A stretch of DNA of 64,000 nucleotides from Candidatus Tectomicrobia bacterium (lineage in GTDB: Bacteria > UBA8248). Below, piece after piece: positions 7,780 to 15,374 of the stretch; the first letter of the stretch is position 1; every line of letters starts with the position of its first letter. Position numbers and translations under genes: made by a program. A model generated the notes under the pieces. It saw only the letters and a program-made list of their open reading frames with translations. It made no database searches and had not been told where the DNA came from. Location of the stretch: assembly GCA_016192135.1 (NCBI GenBank), contig JACPUR010000040.1, forward strand, positions 1 to 64,000, given 5' to 3'.

Positions 7780-9255
7780 TTAATTCAGCAGGAGCGTGGA
7801 GCGCAGGGCCAGCTCGAAGAACGCGGAGGGGAAGATTCCGAAATTGAGGATGCCCGCCGCGGCCAGCAGCAGCGCCGCCAGGGCGTAGCTCCAGCCGGGG
7901 CCCCGGGACGGGCGGGCGGGCTCCTCCCCGGGCTCGCGCATGTACATCAGAACGACGAGGCGGAGGTAGTAGTAGACCGAGACCACGCTATTCAGCACGG
8001 CGATGACCACGAGCCACACGAGGCCGGCCTTCACCCCGGCGCCGAAGAGGTAGAACTTGGCCACGAACCCGCCCGTCGGCGGGAGCCCCGCCAGGGCCAC
8101 CATGAACAGGGCCATCGCGGCGGCCAGGCCGGGGCGGGTGTAGCCCATGCCGGCGTAGTCCTCGATGCGGATGCGCTCCTCCCCCCGGGCCCCCGCCGCG
8201 GCCACCACGCAGAAGGCGCCCATGTTCATCAGGCCGTACACCAGCATGTAGAAGAGGAAGCTCCCGGCGGCCAGGTCGCTCCCCCGCCGGGCGGCGGCCA
8301 GGCCCACGAGGATGTAACCCGCGTGCGCGATGCTCGAGTAGGCCATCATGCGCTTGACGTCGGACTGCCAGATGGCGGCCACGTTCCCGGCCGTCATGGT
8401 GAGGGCGGCCATCACCCACAGGACGGCGTCGAGCTGGGTCCCGGCCTGGGGGCCCACCGCGAGCAGGAGGCGGAAAAACGCGGCGAAGGCCGCCACCTTG
8501 GGCCCCACCGACATGAAGGCCGTGACCGCCGTGGGGGAGCCCTCGTAGACGTCGGGCGTCCACATGTAGAAGGGCGCCGCCGCCACCTTGAAGCCCAGGC
8601 CCACCACCACGAAGCCCAGCCCGGCCAGGAAAGAGGGGCTCCGCGACGGCGGGTGGGTCGTCAGCCGCTGGGCGATCTCCAGGAGGTCCACCGACCCGGT
8701 CGCCCCGAAGATGAGCGCCATGCCGTAGAGGAGGAAGCCCGAGGCGAAGGAGCCCAGCAGGAAGTACTTGAGCGCCGCCTCGTTCCCCTCCGGCCGCCCC
8801 CGCAGGAAGCCGGCCAGGACGTAGAGGGCCAGGGAGAAGATCTCCAGCCCCACGAACACCATGAGCAGGCTTCGGGTGGCCGCCATGAGCATCATGCCCG
8901 AGGTGGCGAAGAGGATGAGGCCCAGGTACTCCCCCGCCGGCGCCTCGTCGAGGCTCCGCTGGGCGGCCGAGATGAGGACCGACATGAAGCTCGCCAGGAG
9001 GATGAGGACGAACACGAAGCGCGTGAAGCCGTCGTAGAGGTACATCCCGCCCAGCGAGGCGGCCTCGCTGCCGGGCTGGGCCGCGGCGGAGGCCCCCAGG
9101 GCGGCGGCCAGCACGGCCAGCGCGGCCGTCACGAGGAAGGAGCGCTCCCGCCGGGGAAAGAACACGTCCCACAAGAGGATGAAGACGGCCCCTCCCACCA
9201 CCAGGATGAGGGGCAGGAGGTAGGCCCACTGGATCTGCGGGAAGGGGACGGTCAC
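7780..9255 (-). CDS. nuoN: NADH-quinone oxidoreductase subunit N, complete operon
   Basis: 491-residue antiporter-like subunit of the complex I membrane arm and last gene of the complete operon. The GTG start (MTVPFPQIQWAYLLPLILVV) overlaps the nuoM stop as GTGA. Typical NuoN features are the lysine/glutamate helices, the segment LEIFSLALYVLAGF, KYFLLGSFASGFLLYGMALI, and the C-terminal MALFMVALAGLPPTGGFVAK with FYLFGAGVKAG. The gene ends at TAA 148 bp before nuoA of the reduced operon. The frame is open upstream through nuoM, but that part has no family similarity. Confidence 0.95.
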   Translation of the reverse strand: MTVPFPQIQWAYLLPLILVVGGAVFILLWDVFFPRRERSFLVTAALAVLAAALGASAAAQPGSEAASLGGMYLYDGFTRFVFVLILLASFMSVLISAAQRSLDEAPAGEYLGLILFATSGMMLMAATRSLLMVFVGLEIFSLALYVLAGFLRGRPEGNEAALKYFLLGSFASGFLLYGMALIFGATGSVDLLEIAQRLTTHPPSRSPSFLAGLGFVVVGLGFKVAAAPFYMWTPDVYEGSPTAVTAFMSVGPKVAAFAAFFRLLLAVGPQAGTQLDAVLWVMAALTMTAGNVAAIWQSDVKRMMAYSSIAHAGYILVGLAAARRGSDLAAGSFLFYMLVYGLMNMGAFCVVAAAGARGEERIRIEDYAGMGYTRPGLAAAMALFMVALAGLPPTGGFVAKFYLFGAGVKAGLVWLVVIAVLNSVVSVYYYLRLVVLMYMREPGEEPARPSRGPGWSYALAALLLAAAGILNFGIFPSAFFELALRSTLLLN

Positions 9256-10820
9256 GGCCGGCCTCCTTTCCGGAGGCGGTCGGCCAGGGCCGAGGGGACA
9301 CCGCGCGGGTCCTCGCCCGGCGCCTCGACGCTGAGCACCCGCCGCCCCACCTGGGTGAGCCAGGCCTGGGCCGAGGGTTCGATTTTCTCGAGCAGCGGCT
9401 TGGGGTAGAGGCCGATCCAAAACATGAGGAAGACCATGGGCGCCAGCACGGCCCACTCGCGGGCCGAGAGGTCGCGCAGGCCCGCGTTCGCGGGGGAGAG
9501 CCGGCTCCCGAAGAGCACCCTCTGGAGCATCCAGAGCATGTAGACCGCCGAGAGGACCACCCCCAGGGCCGCCGCGGCCGCCAGGGCCGGGCTGCGCTGG
9601 AAGGCGCCCGCCAGGATGGCGAACTCCCCGACGAAGCCGTTCAGGCCCGGAAGCCCGATGCTGCTCAGCGAGGCCAGGACGAAGAAGGCCGCCAGCGCGG
9701 GCGTCACCCGGGCGATGCCGCCGTAGTCGGCGATGAGCCGGGTGTGGCGCCGGCTGTAGAGCATGCCCACGATGAGGAAGAGCGCCCCCGTGCTCACCCC
9801 GTGGTTCACCATCTGAAGAACCCCGCCCGAGGCCCCGAGCAGGTTGAAGGAGAAGAGCCCCAGCATGACGAAGCCCAGGTGGCTCACCGAGGAGTAGGCG
9901 ACGAGCTTCTTCACGTCGGTCTGCACCATGGCCATGAGCGCCCCGTAGATGACGCCCGCCACCGCCAGCGCCAGGATGACCGGGGCGAACTCGCGCGCGG
10001 CGCTCGGGAAGAGCGGCATGGCCAGCCGCATGAAGCCGTAGGTGCCCATCTTGAGGAGCACCCCGGCCAGGATGACGCTCCCGGCCGTCGGGGCCTCCAC
10101 GTGGGCGTCGGGCAGCCAGGTGTGGAAGGGGAACATCGGCACCTTGATGGCGAAGGAGAGGGCGAAGGCCGCGAAGAGCCAGCCCTGGACGGAGGCGTCC
10201 AGGGGGCGCTCGAGGTGGGCCAGGATGTCGAAGGTCTGGCCCCCCGAGGCGAAGTAGAGCCACAGGATGGCGACCAGCATCAGCATGCTGCCGGCCATGG
10301 TGTAGAGGAAGAACTTGATCGCGGCGTAGATGCGCCGCGCCCCGCCCCAGATCCCGATGATGAGGTACATCGGGAGGAGCATGGCCTCCCAGAACACGTA
10401 GAAGAGGAAGAAGTCCAGCGCGACGAACACCCCTATCATCCCCGTCTCCAGCATGAGGAGGGAGATGTGGTAGAGCCGCACCCGGCGGTCCACGTCCCCC
10501 CAGGAGAAGAGGATGGCGATGGGGGTGAGGATGGTGGTCAGCAGGACCAGGGGCAGGCTCAGGCCGTCCACCCCCACCTTGTAGGCGACGCCGAACCGGG
10601 GCATCCAGGGGGCCGCCTCGACGAACTGCATCCGGGCGGTGCCGCCCTCGAACCCGAGGTAGAGCGCGGCGGAGAGGGCGAAGGTGGCGAGCGAGACGCC
10701 GAGCGCCGCCAGGCGGACGCGCCCCCGCCCCGCCTCGCCGTCCTCCCGCAGGAGGAGGAGCAGCAGCGCCCCCGCCAGGGGCAGGAACAGGATCGAGCTC
10801 AGCAACGGAAAACCGGCCAC
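9252..10820 (-). CDS. nuoM: NADH-quinone oxidoreductase subunit M, complete operon
   Basis: 522-residue proton-pumping subunit of complex I. The GTG start (MAGFPLLSSILFLPLAG) is preceded by GAGGAGAG; an open frame extends 54 codons upstream into repeat sequence and is not used here. Core motifs are YVFWEAMLLPMYLIIGIWGG, TWLPDAHVEAPTAGSVILAG and QTDVKKLVAYSSVSHLGFVM. DNA at 9859-9923 is identical over 65 bp to 79-143 of the other nuoM. A 249-bp gap with a dispersed repeat separates it from nuoL, the largest interruption in this operon. Confidence 0.95.
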   Translation of the reverse strand: MAGFPLLSSILFLPLAGALLLLLLREDGEAGRGRVRLAALGVSLATFALSAALYLGFEGGTARMQFVEAAPWMPRFGVAYKVGVDGLSLPLVLLTTILTPIAILFSWGDVDRRVRLYHISLLMLETGMIGVFVALDFFLFYVFWEAMLLPMYLIIGIWGGARRIYAAIKFFLYTMAGSMLMLVAILWLYFASGGQTFDILAHLERPLDASVQGWLFAAFALSFAIKVPMFPFHTWLPDAHVEAPTAGSVILAGVLLKMGTYGFMRLAMPLFPSAAREFAPVILALAVAGVIYGALMAMVQTDVKKLVAYSSVSHLGFVMLGLFSFNLLGASGGVLQMVNHGVSTGALFLIVGMLYSRRHTRLIADYGGIARVTPALAAFFVLASLSSIGLPGLNGFVGEFAILAGAFQRSPALAAAAALGVVLSAVYMLWMLQRVLFGSRLSPANAGLRDLSAREWAVLAPMVFLMFWIGLYPKPLLEKIEPSAQAWLTQVGRRVLSVEAPGEDPRGVPSALADRLRKGGRP

Positions 10821-10893
10821 CTCTCCTCCTCGGCTTCCCCAGCGCCCGCCAGAAAGCTCAAAGGCCCGGCGCCGTCTCGAATAACTTGCGTCG

Positions 10894-11034
10894 CCTCCCC
10901 CCTCTCCCCGTCTCTTCGGGTCCCCGAACCGGCCCGCCGGTTCGGGAGGGGGGAGAGGGGCCGGGGGTGAGGGAAATATCACGGCCCGCCACTAACCTTC
11001 CCTCACCCCAACCCTCTCCCAAAGGGAGAGGGAG
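10894..11034. repeat. CCCTCTCCC/GGGAGAGGG dispersed repeat inside the nuo operon
   Basis: Composite inverted repeat in the nuoL-nuoM gap. Outer arms are CCCCCTCTCCCC and GGGGGGAGAGGGG, with an inner palindrome CCGAACCGG/CCGGTTCGG at about 10924-10945. It is followed by CCCTCACCCCAACCCTCTCC and GGGAGAGGG. Related copies lie at 28346-28628, 48721-48822 and 62749-62846. Confidence 0.75.
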
Positions 11035-11069
11035 AAATTCCACACGCCCCTGGCTGCGCGCCGCCCCGC

Positions 11070-12971
11070 CTAGCCGCGCACCGTCAGGTAGATCAGGATC
11101 GCGAACGCGCCCGCCAGCATGGCCACGGCGTAGCTCTTCACGTAGCCGGTCTGGAGGCGGCGCACCGCCCCTCCGGCCGCCTGCACCGCCGCCCCCGCGC
11201 CGTTCACGGCGGCGTCGATGAGGCCCTCCTCGAAGTTCCGCCACGCCCAGATCGAGCCCCGCTTGATGGGCTGCACGATCCAGGCGTCGTAGATCTCGTC
11301 CACCCAGTACTTGTTCACCAGGAGCCGGTAGAGCCCCGGCCACCTCCGGGCGTAGGAGGCGCCCACGCCCTGGGCCTGCACGTAGAAGCGGTAGGCCAGG
11401 AAGATCCCGAAGAAGGCGATGGCGAGCGACACGGCCATCATCGCCACCTCGAGGACGGCCTCTTGGTGCCCGTCCCCGGCCTTGGGGAAGACCGGCGCCA
11501 GGAAGGCCCCGAAGACGTCCGCCCCGTGGATGAGCGGGATGCCCACCCACCCGCCCGCGATGGAGAGCAGCGCCAGCACCTGGAGGGGGACGCGCATCGG
11601 CGGGGGGGACTCGTGGAGCCGGGCCTGCTGCTCGATGGGGAGGGCGCACCTGCCGTGGAAGACCTTGAAGATGAGGCGGAACATGTAGAAGGCGGTCAGC
11701 AGGGCACCCGCCGCCCCCGCCAGCCACAGGAGGAGCCCCCCGCGCGGCGAGGTCATGGCCGCGAAGAGGATGGCGTCCTTGCTGAAGAAGCCCGCGAAGG
11801 GGAAGATGCCGGCGATCGCCAGCCCCCCTACCGTGAACGTCCAGTGCGTCACCGGCAGGCCCGCCCGCAGGCCCCCCATGCGGCGGATGTCCTGCTCCCC
11901 ATGCAGGGCGTGGATGACGCTCCCCGCGCCGAGGAAGAGGAGCGCCTTGAAGAAGGCGTGGGTCATCAGGTGGAAGATGGCGGCGGTGTAGGCCCCCACC
12001 CCCGCCGCCAGGAACATGTAGCCGAGCTGGCTCACCGTGCTGTAGGCCAGCACGCGCTTGATGTCGTTCTGGACGAGGGCGATGGTCCCCGCCATCAGCA
12101 GGGTCAGGGCCCCGATGGCGGCCACCACCCCCATGGCGAGCGGCGAGAGGGCGAAGAGGGCGTTGGTGCGCGCCACCATGTAGACGCCGGCCGTCACCAT
12201 GGTCGCGGCGTGGATGAGGGCCGAGACCGGGGTGGGGCCCTCCATGGCGTCCGGCAGCCAGACGTAGAGGGGGATCTGGGCGCTCTTGCCCGTGGCCCCC
12301 CCGAAGAGGAGCAGGCAGACGAGGGTCGCGGCGGCCGTCCCCGCCCCCAGCACCGAGGCCGCCTGGGGCAGCACCACGCCGAAGTCCAGCGAGCCGAAGT
12401 GGAACAGGATCATGAAGAGCGCGATGAGGAAGCAGAAATCCCCAACCCGGTTCACGATGAAGGCCTTCTTCCCCGCCTCGACGGCCGAGTCGCGCTCGTA
12501 CCAGAAGCCGATGAGGAGGTAGCTGCACAGCCCCACCGCCTCCCAGCCCACGAAGAGCACCAGGAAGTTGTCCCCCAGCACCAGGGTGAGCATCGAGAAG
12601 ACGAAGAGGTTGAGGTAGATGAAGTAGCGCGCCGCCCCCCGGTCGCCGTGCATGTAGCCGATGGAGTAGAGGTGGATGAGGGCGCCCACCCCGGTGATCA
12701 CCAGCACCATGACCGAGGAGAGGGGGTCCAGCAGGAAGCTGGCCTTGACGCTGAGACTCCCGACCGGGATCCACTCGAAGAGGAACGAGCGCAGCGCCCG
12801 CTGCCCGGGCGGCAGGCTCAGCAGGGAGAGGAACCCCCAGGCCCCCGCGAGGAAGGAGAGCGCGATGGCCCCCGTGGCGACCCGGCCGGCGAACTTCTCC
12901 CCCCGCCGGAGGCCGAAGAGGAGGTTCACCAGGACGCCCGCGAGCGGAAACAGCAAGATGAGTGTGAGCAC
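11070..12971 (-). CDS. nuoL: NADH-quinone oxidoreductase subunit L, complete operon
   Basis: 633-residue distal proton-pumping subunit of complex I. It starts with GTG (MLTLILLFPLAGVLVNLLFG). The conserved helix block around KSAQIPLYVWLPDAMEGPTP, the helix NDIKRVLAYSTVSQLGYMF, and a C-terminal lateral-helix region with YRLLVNKYWVDEIYDAWIV are intact. It lies 12 bp after nuoK. The amino-acid sequence matches the other NuoL strongly only in the channel core; there the DNA is identical over 87 bp (12205-12291) and 52 bp (12020-12071). Confidence 0.96.
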   Translation of the reverse strand: MLTLILLFPLAGVLVNLLFGLRRGEKFAGRVATGAIALSFLAGAWGFLSLLSLPPGQRALRSFLFEWIPVGSLSVKASFLLDPLSSVMVLVITGVGALIHLYSIGYMHGDRGAARYFIYLNLFVFSMLTLVLGDNFLVLFVGWEAVGLCSYLLIGFWYERDSAVEAGKKAFIVNRVGDFCFLIALFMILFHFGSLDFGVVLPQAASVLGAGTAAATLVCLLLFGGATGKSAQIPLYVWLPDAMEGPTPVSALIHAATMVTAGVYMVARTNALFALSPLAMGVVAAIGALTLLMAGTIALVQNDIKRVLAYSTVSQLGYMFLAAGVGAYTAAIFHLMTHAFFKALLFLGAGSVIHALHGEQDIRRMGGLRAGLPVTHWTFTVGGLAIAGIFPFAGFFSKDAILFAAMTSPRGGLLLWLAGAAGALLTAFYMFRLIFKVFHGRCALPIEQQARLHESPPPMRVPLQVLALLSIAGGWVGIPLIHGADVFGAFLAPVFPKAGDGHQEAVLEVAMMAVSLAIAFFGIFLAYRFYVQAQGVGASYARRWPGLYRLLVNKYWVDEIYDAWIVQPIKRGSIWAWRNFEEGLIDAAVNGAGAAVQAAGGAVRRLQTGYVKSYAVAMLAGAFAILIYLTVRG

Positions 12972-12983
12972 GGCCCCCCCTGC

Positions 12984-13289
12984 CTACAGCTTCAGCAGGT
13001 TCATTTCATCCACGTCGGTGGATTCCCGGTTCCGGTAGATCAGCACGACGATGGCCAGGCCGATGGCCGCCTCGGCCGCCGCCACCGCCATCACGAAGAA
13101 GACGACGAGCTGGCCGTCCAGCGAGTCGAGGGCGCTCCCGTGGGCGATGAACGCGAGGTTCGCGCCGTTCAGCATCAGCTCGATGCACAGGAAGACCACG
13201 ATGGCGTTGCGGCGCACCACCACGCCCACCACGCCCAGCGTGAAGAGCACCGCGCTCAGGATCAGGTAATGCTCGAGGGGAGCCAGCAC
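12984..13289 (-). CDS. nuoK: NADH-quinone oxidoreductase subunit K, complete operon
   Basis: 101-residue, three-helix complex I membrane subunit. The GTG start ([19 protein letters not shown]) follows AGGAGG. Both channel glutamates are present, in [15 protein letters not shown] and [15 protein letters not shown], and the end VDEMNLLKL is the family signature. It lies 22 bp after nuoJ and 12 bp before nuoL. Confidence 0.95.
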   Translation of the reverse strand: MLAPLEHYLILSAVLFTLGVVGVVVRRNAIVVFLCIELMLNGANLAFIAHGSALDSLDGQLVVFFVMAVAAAEAAIGLAIVVLIYRNRESTDVDEMNLLKL

Positions 13290-13311
13290 CCCGTCCTCCT
13301 TCCCGCCCGCC

Positions 13312-13836
13312 CTATCCCTGGCGGGTCCGCCGCTGGGCCAGGACCACAGCCCCCACGATGCCCACGAACAGCAGCACCCCCATCGCCTGGAAGGGGAGCA
13401 CGTACTGCGTCACCAGGACCTTGCCCACCGCCTGCACGGTGCCTATCTCGGCCAGCCGCCCGGGGGGGAAGAGCCCCTTCGCCCCGGTCCGCAGGGGGGT
13501 CGAGACGAACAGATTGATCAGTCCGGCGAAGACGCCCAGGGCGATGATGGTTCCGGCGAGCTTCTGGAAGGGGAGCCGGAGCGCCCCCCTCTCCTCGGCC
13601 CTCAGGTCGATGAGCATCACGACGAAGAGGAAGAGCATCATGATGGCGCCCGCGTACACGATCACCTGCACGACCGCCACGAACTGGGCGTTCAGGGAGA
13701 GATAGAGCCCCGCCAGCCCCAGGAAGGTGAGCACGAGGCTCAGGACGCAGTAGAGCGGGTTCGGCAGCGCCACCACGGCCACGGCGCCGCCCACCGTCAT
13801 CAGGGCCAGTAGATAGAAGAGCAGCTGCCCGGCCAC
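13312..13836 (-). CDS. nuoJ: NADH-quinone oxidoreductase subunit J, complete operon
   Basis: 174-residue membrane subunit of complex I with five predicted helices. The GTG start ([20 protein letters not shown]) has GGAGG six bases upstream. The NuoJ signature [20 protein letters not shown] is present, followed by a hydrophilic loop and a last helix ending [14 protein letters not shown]. It lies 33 bp after nuoI. Confidence 0.95.
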   Translation of the reverse strand: MAGQLLFYLLALMTVGGAVAVVALPNPLYCVLSLVLTFLGLAGLYLSLNAQFVAVVQVIVYAGAIMMLFLFVVMLIDLRAEERGALRLPFQKLAGTIIALGVFAGLINLFVSTPLRTGAKGLFPPGRLAEIGTVQAVGKVLVTQYVLPFQAMGVLLFVGIVGAVVLAQRRTRQG

Positions 13837-13869
13837 TAGCGGCCTCCCTCCCTCGAACGGTGGGCTCCC

Positions 13870-14349
13870 CTAGACATAGGTGAGGAGCTTCTTCTCGTCG
13901 TAGCGGGCCTTGAGCTCGGGATAATCCCCGGTCCGCTTGACCAGCAGATCCTGCTTCTCGTAGAGGAACTTGTCCCGGTGGTCCTCGCAGAACTCGTACT
14001 CGTTGCCGAGCACGATGGCCCCGACGGGGCAGGCCTCCTCGCAGTAGCCGCAGAAGATGCACCGCAGCTCGTTGATCTCGTAGATGCTCGCGTAGCGCTC
14101 GCCCTTGGAGGTGGGCCGCGCCGGGTCGTTCTCGGCGGACTCGACGAAGATGCAGTCCACCGGGCAGGCGGCCGAGCAGAGCTTGCAGCCCACGCAGCGC
14201 TCGAGGCCGTCCTCCCACCGGAGGAGCTTGTGCAGCCCGCGGTAGCCCTTGGGCATCTCTTCCTTCTCGTCCGGGTACTGCACCGTCACCCGGCTCTTCC
14301 AGGAGTGCTTCAGCGTGACCCAAAGCCCCCGGACGATCTCGCCCAGCAT
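13870..14349 (-). CDS. nuoI: NADH-quinone oxidoreductase subunit I, two [4Fe-4S] ferredoxin-type
   Basis: 159-residue TYKY-type subunit that carries clusters N6a and N6b and relays electrons to N2 in NuoB. The ATG (MLGEIVRGLWVTLKHSWKSR) is chosen because upstream codons lack similarity. The two ferredoxin motifs are Cys52/55/58/62 (CVGCKLCSAACP) and Cys97/100/103/107 (CIFCGYCEEACP). It lies between nuoH and nuoJ as usual. This is the only nuoI in the window; the reduced operon has none. Confidence 0.96.
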   Translation of the reverse strand: MLGEIVRGLWVTLKHSWKSRVTVQYPDEKEEMPKGYRGLHKLLRWEDGLERCVGCKLCSAACPVDCIFVESAENDPARPTSKGERYASIYEINELRCIFCGYCEEACPVGAIVLGNEYEFCEDHRDKFLYEKQDLLVKRTGDYPELKARYDEKKLLTYV

Positions 14350-14387
14350 CTCTTTTCCCTCCGCTTGCCTCCCTCGGGAGGCGGCGG

Positions 14388-15374
14388 CTAGCCCAGCAGG
14401 GCCATCACCCCCGCCGTCGCCACCACGTTCAGGATGGCGAGGGGGAGCAGCACCTTCCAGCCGAACGCCATGAGCTGATCGTAGCGCAGCCGGGGGGTGG
14501 TGGCCCGCACCCACATGAAGAAGAACATGAAGGCGAACACCTTGAGCAGGAACCAGACGACCGGCGGCAGGAAGGGCCCCCGCCAGCCGCCCAGGAAGAA
14601 CGTCGCCGCCACCGCGGAGAGCGTGATCATGCTGCAGTACTCCGCGAGGAAGTACATGGCGAAGTGCATGCTGCTGTACTCGGTGTGGAACCCGCCCGTC
14701 AATTCGCTCTCGGCCTCCGGGAGGTCGAAGGGCGCCCGGTTCGTCTCGGCCAACATGCAGACGAGGAACAGGAGGAAGCCGAGCGGCTGGAGCAGGATGA
14801 AGGGATAATCCGCCTGCGCCTCGACGATGTCCTTGAGGCTCAGGCTCCCCGTGATGAGCACCACCCCCAGGAGCGACATCCCGAGGCTCAGCTCGTAGCT
14901 GATGAGCTGGGCCGCCGAGCGCAGCCCGCCCAGGAGGGGGTACTTGCTGTTCGAGGCCCAGGCCCCGAGCACGATCCCGTACACCCCGATGCCCCCCATC
15001 GCGAAGATGTAGAGGATGCCCACGTTCACGTCGGCCACGACGAGGTCCACCTGCCGGCCGAAGACCGTGACCGAGCTCCCGAAGGGGACGACGGCGATGG
15101 CCGCCATGGCGGGCACGAGGGAGAGCAGGGGCGCCAGGACGAAGATCAGCTTGTCCGCCTGGGCGGGGATGACCGTTTCCTTGAACATGAGCTTGATGCC
15201 GTCCGCGATGGGCTGCAGGAGCCCCGCCGGCCCCACCCGGTTCGGGCCGTAGCGCACCTGCACGAGCGCGAACACCCGGCGCTCGGCCCAGGTCATGTAC
15301 GCGGCGATCAGGAGGAGCGCCCCGAAGGCGCCAGCCACCTTGATCAGCATCACGGCGAGGTCGGCCAGGCTCAT
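14388..15374 (-). CDS. nuoH: NADH-quinone oxidoreductase subunit H, complete operon
   Basis: 328-residue quinone-chamber membrane subunit of complex I. The ATG (MSLADLAVMLIKVAGAFG) overlaps the nuoG stop as ATGA. Conserved features are [60 protein letters not shown] and HTEYSSMHFAMYFLAEY. The reading frame is open far upstream across nuoG, but only the part from 15374 is NuoH. Confidence 0.96.
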   Translation of the reverse strand: MSLADLAVMLIKVAGAFGALLLIAAYMTWAERRVFALVQVRYGPNRVGPAGLLQPIADGIKLMFKETVIPAQADKLIFVLAPLLSLVPAMAAIAVVPFGSSVTVFGRQVDLVVADVNVGILYIFAMGGIGVYGIVLGAWASNSKYPLLGGLRSAAQLISYELSLGMSLLGVVLITGSLSLKDIVEAQADYPFILLQPLGFLLFLVCMLAETNRAPFDLPEAESELTGGFHTEYSSMHFAMYFLAEYCSMITLSAVAATFFLGGWRGPFLPPVVWFLLKVFAFMFFFMWVRATTPRLRYDQLMAFGWKVLLPLAILNVVATAGVMALLG